Assembly: GCA_028641055.1 (NCBI GenBank)
Contig: CM054062.1
Location: 273,575,349-273,639,348, forward strand
Direction of reading: 5' to 3'
Source: Alopecurus myosuroides
Taxonomy: Eukaryota > Streptophyta > Magnoliopsida > Poales > Poaceae
Length of the DNA stretch: 64,000 bases
The notes beneath the pieces are model-generated. The model saw nothing but the letters and a program-made list of their open reading frames with translations, did not search any database and had not been told where the DNA came from. A program made the position numbers and the translations under genes. Below, piece by piece: positions 56,074-64,000 of the stretch. Position 1 is the stretch's first letter. Each line of letters starts with the position of its first letter.

Positions 56074-59000
56074 ATGGCTCCCAAGAAACAAGGGAAGCAG
56101 CCAACCAAGGCCAAGACCACCCAATCCATATCCGCCAACTGGGCGCGATCCATGGTGACAAAGGCCAAGCTAGAAGAGCTGGCCGAGTTGGGGGTTCTCC
56201 CCCCTCAGAAGGATATCCACTGGAGGGTGTCGGGTAACGAGACCCGGCCGACGCCCGCCGACAATGAGGTAATCTGCTTTGTAGAGCACGTGACTCGGGG
56301 ATTCCGACCTCCGGGTCACCCTTTCTTTAGAGAAGTTCTGAGTCATTATGGCCTCCGGGTATTCGACATAGGGCCTAACTCTATGTTGAATATAACCCAT
56401 TTCATTGTTCTGTCCGAGTCATACTTGTGCACTCCGCCAAGTTTGGCTCTCTTTATTGAACTTTTCCAGTGCAAGCCGTGCCGCGAAAGCGGTGATGGAG
56501 CACTTCTTGCTTGCGGCGGGGTCTCCATCCAACGTCGCAAAAATTCTCCCATGCCACCTCTCACACTCAATTCCCACGTCAAACACTGGCAACTCTCATA
56601 CTTTTACTGCCGAGACACCTCCCCTCCCGGCGAAAAGAAGCTGTCGGGTTACTCGGAGGGCCTCCTCGATATCTCCGAGACCTTCAACGCCTTTGCCCCT
56701 GACTCGGACAGGGAGGCAATCCAACCTTTGTTGGATAAAATTGCTATTCTTTCAGCCCAAGGTCTCATTGGGCTTAACCTGGTGAAAACTTGGGTTGATT
56801 TCCGGATCCAACCCAATTCCATCCGCAAAAAGTTAATGTGCGAGTACTCGGGGCACACCACGGACGCGCTCCGATACTCCACCCATAGCTTTGCAGCTGG
56901 TGACACCAACAAGACTATCAAGGGCTTCTTGACAGAGAAGTTGGAGGTAATCCGGAATATAGCCGGATTAGAGCCCTTTACGCGCGAGAAGCCGGCCCCT
57001 GAGGTAAAGATCCGGCTTCTATATTTTTACCTTCACACTTTCCACTTGATACAGCTATTAACCCTGATTCATATATCTTCATCTCAGGCCGATGATGTTT
57101 TTTGGAAGATTTAAACTCCCCCTAACTCTGAAAGCCCAGAGGAGAAAGAAGACGCCGTTAACTCGGATGAAGGTACATTCCGAGTTTCACTTAGTTTCTT
57201 TGAGCTCGTTGTTGCTCTTTCCTCATTTTCCGACTGTAAACCTTGATAACTTTCAGAACAAGAGGACAAGGACGAAGAAGAAGAAGAAGCAGAAGACCGG
57301 ATGGAATCGGCAAACAACGAGGAGGAAGCTGAGCCGACAATCAAGGTCGGAGCAAAGAGGAAACCCCGGGGGGTCGTTTTTAAGGTTCCATACCACCTCC
57401 TTACTTCCAAACCATTCTCCTTTGATAACATGCACAAGCTAAACCAAGAATTATCCGACTGGCCGTACCTGAAGGATTCACCCTCGACCAAGCGTAGAAT
57501 GACTCGGAATTTCCCGGGTGAAGGCGCTCTTAACCCGGGTATTTCATCATCCTCAACACGACGCGCCGGTACTCATCTGATCCCTTCTTTGAATATTAAG
57601 GTTTTTCCAGTTTACCCCTTAGTAGAGTAGCTCCACGTCTTACTTGCTTTGGCATTTTCAGCTTCGTCTGGGTCTAGTAGTGAGCTCCCCTCGGATTACA
57701 TGGTGAATCCCGGGTAAGGTTCTTCTCCTGATGCTCTATCGCCTTTCCGCAATCTTTCCCCAGTCGTATGCTAAGTGCTTATCTATACTGTTCATAGAGC
57801 CACGGTCACTATCAGTGATCAAGAGAATGTGGGGGCCGATGACCCGGGTAAGGATAACCCGACTGATGATACGACTACCGCAGCTGGCGGCGAAGAACAA
57901 GTGCCACCAACAAACTCGGCTGACCAAGAGGCTGAGTACCCAATAGCCTCGCACACACGCGAGGAGGAGGCCGCCGCCTTGGGCACGGGAGGCGCACCAG
58001 AGTCCGATACTCGGACAGCTCGGGCGCCTTCCCCTACCGCGGAAAAAAATCCCTCGCCGAGCTACCAAGGTCCCGGGTCTTCCCACTCAGGCAACGATAC
58101 CTTCGATCAAATGATGAGCGCTCTCCTTGCCATGAAGGCCTCAGAGAGCAGTATGTTAGAGCGTCTGGCAGTGGAGCACCAGGTAATCGTTACTTGATAT
58201 CTAATGATATCCATCTAGTCCCCAAGTTCCAAGTCTAATTTGTCAAAGTTACACTCGGTACTTCTTTCAATACTCGGCTGACTGCAATATCCGATTAGTT
58301 TTTAACTTTCCATATCTTTAGGCGCACGCATCTCGGTCCGGGGAGATTTTGGCCAAGACCAATCAACTCCTGGACACTGAGGTTAAGCTAAGAGAGGCGC
58401 TTGAAGCTGAGGTGGAGACCTTGAAAAAGGATGTCGCAAAATACAAAGAGAGATACACCACCGTCCAAGTTACGCTGAAGGAGCTATCAGCTCAAATTTC
58501 CGACACTTATCGTGTCCTTGTTGGTGAGATTTTGCTTCTTACCGGTTCGTGTCTTGGTTTTTTGTTTCTTGATACGTGACACCCAGAATACTTTGAAGTA
58601 ATCTTTGTATTGTGTCCTGCAGATTCCAATCTTGCTCCCTCGGAAGAAAATGATATCCAGAAGATAATGAACTTGAGGAATGTCCTCCGGAGGTTCTGTG
58701 CCGGCACTAAGTGGATCCTGGACGCCATTCAGTGGCCGACTGAATCGTATCCGGGTATGGAGACCCTAATCCATGCATGCTCCACTGTTCCTGCATGGAT
58801 TGAGCTCTGGAAGCGTTCATCATGCCGGATTGGCATGACCCGGGCCTTTATGCTGGCTAAAGCTTACTTTCCCAAATTTGAGCCGGCAAAAGTGATAGCC
58901 GGGTTTCCGGAGTTCAAAGCGGATGGCACAAAGTTTGGGGCTAAGGACTTCAAGGCCATGCAAGCTGAGGTACGACATTCGGCGACTACTCTTGCCGACA

Positions 59001-59311
59001 GTATGGATTTGAATAAGTTTATGTCCCCATACGATGCTAAGGGCAAGGCTGTGATGGAAGACACGCCCGTGCCATTCGATATCCTGGAAAAATGGAACGC
59101 TGGCTCGGCCAGGCGAAGGGAGGAAGCTGCGAAGAAGGGGGCCGATTTGGAATCAGCACCAACTACTTCTACGCCAACCGTTCGTCCACCTGTTCGTCCT
59201 GATGCTGAAATTCCGGATGATGATGTCGCGAATGCTTTTAATGAGCAAACTCATGATCAAGACCCGGAGGACAAGGTTGGAGGTGTGGACCTCACCCGGG
59301 AGGCCGAGTAG
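56074..59311 (+). CDS. G2-copy antisense seven-exon gene (same in-frame TAA)
   Basis: Exons by transfer: 56,074-57,003, 57,088-57,172, 57,257-57,538, 57,662-57,713, 57,798-58,182, 58,322-58,523, 58,623-59,311. All GT/AG sites and phases are unchanged and the TAA is at 57,112-57,114. Coding changes versus the first copy include His to Pro and Pro to Ser in exon 1, Val to Met in exon 4, and Thr to Ala and Val to Ala in exon 5. The promoter TATAAATA is at 55,283-55,290. Confidence 0.75.
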
Positions 59312-60407
59312 ATTATTATCTGATGTCCTCTTGATACTTTGTTTGCCGGATGCCTTTGTAAAAGCAGATATTCTTTTGATAGTGCGTATGCGCCATTTTG
59401 ATATTACCATCGCATTATGTAAACACATTGCGAAACTTGTAACGGCTTCAAAGCCCTTTGTGGCCTTTGGATGGACTTGATGCACGTCTGCCTTTAAGCT
59501 CGTTTATTCCCGACTTACTTTATGGTTCCGTATGTGAGACTCGGTTTCCGGATCTCGTGGGTTTGACAGGTGGACTTTTCTCTAAGTCCCCAAGTCCCCA
59601 AGACCCGGATGTTTGGGTTTTTTGGGCTTAGTGACTAAGCAACTTTGTTTCTTTTTTGCGAAATCCCCAGTCCCCAAAGCCCGAAATTCCGGGTCTGGGA
59701 TACGCGGTCATCCAGAGAGAACAAGTTGTCTTGCGCTAAGCCCGAACCTAGAGCCGTTTCACATAGGTTTTGAAGTTATGCTTAATAAACGTTGAGTTTC
59801 CGGCTATTAGCCCTGTACTCTGCATAACTTGTGGTTTAGATGACCCTTTTGACTATCTTGTACTGTAAGCCGGCTTTCGCGCGGATATCATGTTGTTACA
59901 TCTATACGAAAACAGGGTCAGGCAAGTCCCATTGGGCTTCATGGCTGATTGTAATCGTAAGCGAGCAAATCATGCCACTTTAGTGCGAGTCACATCGAGC
60001 TTAAGTAAGAAAGGTCAAGAAAATTTGGCTCCTTTGTCCGGTTATAAGATTGCAGCCGTACTCGTTTGCGAGTAATCAGCCCTTATAACTCATAGGCATC
60101 AAGGCCAGGGCTTTGAGTTTGTAACTGTACTATTCAAGCAATCAGCCCTCAAGACCTAGATATATGCAACATTCTTAAGGAAACTGATGTACTGATAACA
60201 ATAAACGATACTTACCTTTAAGCGAAGTAGAGATCATAACAAAATAAGACTTGATAACGCATGTGAAGAAGATATATTGCTTAACCATCTCTTTATTGAT
60301 ATGAGAAAGCTTGGGTCAGCAGGCCGCCTCATTAAAAACCCTCCAGTCCCCTCAGGTACCCTGGATAGGAAAAGAGTGCGTCTGAAACCTGCTGCCCGTT
60401 ATATTGT

Positions 60408-62531
60408 TTAGTTCTTCTTGGGGATCTGTCTGGAACCAACATAATCGATACACATTCTCCACTTGTTGGTCTTTTTTATTATGAGTGCCGGGTTCGCTAG
60501 CCAATCCGGGTGAGGCGTTTCCGTGACGCGGGTGGTTGTAAACAGTCGTGTGATTTCTTCTCCTACAGCAGATTGCTTGGAAGGGTCATGCTCGATGAAA
60601 GCCACCATCTTGGTGTCTTGTGCTGCCTTGAACTTTGCCCTTTCATCTTCAGTACTCGGTCTTTTCAGTGATGTTCTGTCATCCGGGTCTGCTTGAGACC
60701 GGTAATGCTTGAGTTCCTCTTTTCTGCAAGCTTGCTCAGCCATTGCTACGTCTCCTTCATCGCACTCAGCCGCTATAACCCGGCTTCCATGTATGGTGAT
60801 GGTCTGCTTAGGACCCGGGATTTTTAGCTGTAGATACACATAACACAGCCTAGCCATGAATTTAGCATAAGCCGGCCTTCCGAACAGCGCGTGATAAGGA
60901 CTGCGCAGCTTGACCACCTCGAAAGTGAGCCACTCAACTCGATAATTATCCTTTGATTCTCCGAAAGCTACCTCCAATACGATTTTTCCCTCGGGGCACG
61001 CTGAGTGACCCGGCACTATCCCATGAAATTTTTTTGAACTTTTTTGTAGCTGAGACTCCCTGAGACCCATTCGTAGAAAGGTCTCCCAATACAGGATATT
61101 GATGCTACTTCCACCATCCATCAGGACCTTTTTCAGCTCATACCCATTGACCTGGGGTGCAACTACTAATGCTAAGACTCCCGGGTGTTCTATTCTTTCC
61201 GGGTGATCTCTTCTGCTCCATGTTACATCCTGCTCTGACCACCTCAGGTATCTCGGAACAGCCGAGGAAACCGAGTTTACCGCTTGCTTCAGTATCTTTT
61301 TGTCCTTGTTAGAATTTCCTGTAGTATGCACGTGATATTGACCCAACTGCTTGGGGTTAGCCTGGAAACCTCCGGCTCCCCCTTGGTTGTTACCCTGATT
61401 TCCTGCTGCCGGGTTACCGGCTGGGGGTGGGCCGTTGCCCGGGTTTCCACCTGGACCCGGTCCTCCTCCCCGACCTGCACCTCGCATGGCTCTGTTCACT
61501 TCCTCATTCTTCCATCTCTGTAGGTCGGCGCACTGCTCCAAGGAGTGGTTAGCCGGCCTACCGTTCCTGCTGTGTTTCGGGCACGCCATTCTGAAGATGT
61601 CCCAATTGTTACCTGGCCTTGGCGGCCCTTGATAGTTTCCTCCATTGTGATTTCCAGTATTGAAATTTCCTTCTGCCCTGGGTCTTGAAGACCCGGCTTC
61701 TGTGCTGGCGACAAACTCGGAGCCTCCCTCAAACGGGTGCTTGTTCTGGCTGTTTCCGTTATTACCCGGCGCTGATCCATTGCCGGCTCTTCCATTATTA
61801 CTTGTGTTCGCTTTTGCTTTTTTGTCATCAGCTTCCTCTTCTGTAGTATCCGTTGCAGCGTGTTTGTTGCATGCATCCATCAGTTCCCCCATCATAACCT
61901 CTGAAGCATTCCGACTAGATTTCATGCGGGTTAACTTTTGCACTAAAGGTGTGTACTTGCACGTTTTTTCCATAGCTTGTAACGCATCCTTGGGCTGAAT
62001 ATCTGTGGATGAATGCAGTATTTCCATAACCCGGCGCACCCATCTGCGCGCCGACTCACCCTTCTTCTGGACGCATCGTTCTAAGTCATCAATAGTGAAT
62101 AACTTTCTGCACGTCCCATGAAAGTGCTTGATGAACGCAGTTTTCAGCTCCTCCCATGACTTGATAGATCCCTCTGGTAGAGTATTGAACCATAATTTTG
62201 CTGCTCCTTCTGACATCATTAAGTACATAAACTTGGCTTGAAGATTTTCCGTTGTGTTGCGAATCGACATTGCCATCTCATAACTGCCCAACCATGTTTC
62301 CGGATCCATAGTCGGCTCGTAATTCACTACTTTACCCGGTTCCTTGAATTTATCCGGGTAAGGCTCGGCCCTGATGTTGTCCGACATGCACTTAGGCCCG
62401 GCAAGATTAGCCGGGACCGGCCTTACTCGAGAAACGTGTGATCCTGCGGGGGGTGCGGCCGGACGCGGGACTGCTGGTGGCCCATGCACTGCAGACCCGG
62501 CTGCGGCTCTCCTGGCTCTGGAACTGTCCAC
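60408..62531 (-). pseudogene. G2-copy gag core, protease and truncated RT start
   Basis: 707 codons as in 41,621-43,744, ending at the same pol-deletion junction after WRMCIDY. Noted changes: Ile to Val before the protease (SISSA/SVSSA), Cys to Arg, Ile to Met and Pro to Leu in the region after the protease active site. Confidence 0.88.
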
Positions 62532-62564
62532 GATAGCTTGTCTTGCTGATGCTGCTGGTACTGC

Positions 62565-63970
62565 CTAAATGCGGGGAGGAGGCGGCATTTGCTGCTGCTC
62601 TTCCCTCCGCCGCGCTGAACTTGCCTGGATATTGCCGGTGTTGCCTCGTTGCTGACTGATATATGGCGTCCCATGCATTCCACTTCTGTGATCCGGGTAG
62701 TTAACTTGCTGTGCCACCGCGGTGCGCAATAGATCTATCGCCCGCCGGGTCTCCTCTGTGTGGGGTGACTCTCTCACGGGGATTTGGTTTAACGCGAGTG
62801 TTGCTGCGTACACGTTATCATGGGGTTGTTGTAATGACCCGCTGGTGTGCGAAAACGTGATGGTGGTGGTGGTGGTGGTGGTACAGTATTGCCGGTAGTA
62901 ACTCCAGTCTGTGGTACGGGTAACCCGGCCTGCGTGTCTACCGGTTGTACTCCTCCGGTTGTTGGCTGAGGGGCGGTTCCTTGGTTTGCCGCTGGGATCG
63001 GCTGATCCTGAGGCGTGATAAATAGCGCAGCCGGGTTTATGACTCCTCCCAATGCTGGTAATCTGGTTTGGTGCCTTTGATGTATTCTAGTCGTTTCCTC
63101 TCGGAGCCGGGTTTCCAGTGCATCCAGCTCGCGTTGGCGTGTGGCCATCCCTTGCCTTTCTGCTTCTACTTGTCTTCTCTGTTGCTCCAAAGCACGACGG
63201 GCTACATCCAGGTCCCTAACACGTTCCGCCGCGTTTTCTGGAGTGATAACGGTGGCAAGAACTGTGGGATCTAGGATCAGATTGTTGTCGAACAGGGCCG
63301 GGTGCTGTGGATTGGAAGGACCCGCTCCTGGTGTCCGGTTTGCTAGGAATCCAAATGTGTTCGTGTGTAACTCGTTTTCCGCCGCTTGACTGGTAACCGA
63401 TGCCGACTCTCCGTCAACCCGGGCCAAAACCGGGTTCCCGTTAGCCAGATCTTGCTGCTGGGCCAACGCTTGTGCTGCTCCGACCGCGGCCGCGGTCCCG
63501 TTCTCCTGGTTGAGATTGGTCGCGGGAGCCGTGTAAACCGCAACCCGACGCACGATGCTTGGCGCGAATTCATACTGTTCCTCTTCGCTGCTATTTTCCT
63601 CATACTGATTCTCTAGTAGATGCAGGATAGACTCGGTATCATCTTCTTTCTCGACCCAGCTGCGTGGGGTCCATGCCGGCTCCTCCAGCTGTTCCCTCTT
63701 CGTGGTGGGTTCTTCTGTTGGATCTGTCGTCCCAACTGATTCTTCTCCATCTGATTGAATGTAGGTGGCCTCCCCTGACACAAAATCAAATCCAAAGTCG
63801 TCAGGGATCGAACCGGAAGTACGTACCATACCGATGAAGACGTTGATCCGGCCGATTGTCACGATAGATCCGGATTCGAGGTGATCCGACTCTGGCCCCC
63901 AGCCGGAATCGTCCACCATCTTCTCTCCTTCGTGGTCGGTGTAGATCTCGCTGATGACAAGATTCTCCAT
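62565..63970 (-). pseudogene. G2-copy gag N-terminal region
   Basis: It corresponds to 43,778-45,183 with the same frameshift. The start codon is at 63,968-63,970, near the window end. One change is visible in the first residues (Gly to Ser at position 7). Confidence 0.8.
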
Positions 63971-64000
63971 GTTCTTCCGAGCTTCTCCCGTGATGTAAAC

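Larger units (their letters stand above)
48187..64000. repeat. Second copy of an 18.8-kb tandem duplication (matches 29,401-45,213)
   Basis: Every base from 48,187 to the end aligns with 29,401-45,213 at an offset of 18,786, changing to 18,787 after one extra G in a G run at 53,271-53,278. I noted roughly 35 single-base differences by eye. G2 lies at the same point of the C1 LTR with the same CGCGG flank, and all C1 stops and frameshifts are shared. Because the offset equals the distance 29,401-48,186, the copies are adjacent units of one tandem duplication. Confidence 0.95.
54419..64000 (-). mobile_element. G2 copy, truncated by the window end
   Basis: 9,582 of the expected 10,090 bases are present; the missing part is the end of the leader plus the 5' LTR. 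Its 3' LTR is 54,419-54,892. Structure, pol deletion and frameshifts are the same as in the first copy. Confidence 0.93.

Noticed and set aside
48187..64000. Second copy as an independent C1/G2 transposition
   Set aside because: It contains G2 at the identical site with the same CGCGG flank, the same stops and only a third of RT, and it starts mid-RT with no target-site duplication.

Overview
The window looks like intergenic DNA from a grass of the wheat/barley tribe (Triticeae). I see no ordinary host gene. Almost everything is transposable-element sequence: nested LTR retrotransposons with intact target-site duplications (TSDs), Stowaway-type MITEs that carry the grass CTCCCTCCGT terminus, and a CACTA-like end with ACCGGTACT subterminal repeats. 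Organism and family names come from remembered sequence style, not from a search. Element labels used below: C2 = outer Copia, G1 = outer Gypsy, A = 1.3-kb solo LTR, B = 4.4-kb solo LTR, C1 = complete Copia, G2 = inner Gypsy.

Layout. Positions 1-2,128 are the right part of a CACTA-like element, carrying a MITE and a 5S-rRNA-derived block. Positions 2,129-6,931 hold a second MITE, a ten-unit palindrome array, a terminal-inverted-repeat element and unidentified AT-rich sequence. At 6,932 the 3' LTR of C2 begins. It is interrupted by G1 (7,140-46,793, minus strand) and resumes to 47,986. G1's gag is split by solo LTR A (18,133-45,975, TSD CTTTC). LTR A is split twice: by solo LTR B (18,753-23,170, TSD GACCA) and by C1 (23,807-45,940, TSD GGTCT). 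C1's 5' LTR is in turn split by G2 (35,632-45,721, TSD CGCGG). Removing the inserts in order restores continuous LTR and gag sequence, which supports this stratigraphy.

From 48,187 to the window end the sequence repeats 29,401-45,213 at about 99.8% identity (hand estimate). The simplest reading is a very recent tandem duplication of an 18,786-bp unit (29,401-48,186) whose second copy runs out of the window. An assembly artefact is the main alternative.

Genes. C1 is a Copia of SIRE/Maximus type by layout: gag, protease, integrase, RT, RNase H, then an extra ORF before the 3' LTR. Isolated stops and frameshifts have broken it. G1 and G2 are Gypsy elements of Tat type by layout: gag-pol on the minus strand plus a plus-strand, intron-containing gene between pol and the 3' LTR. 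In G2 the pol is deleted just after the first RT motif, but the antisense gene keeps its own TATA box and a seven-exon reading frame broken by a single TAA. Two related Copia LTRs (C1, C2) carry completely different short-motif arrays at the same place, immediately upstream of the TATA box. I consider that, the spliced antisense gene and the tandem duplication the three most interesting signals here.
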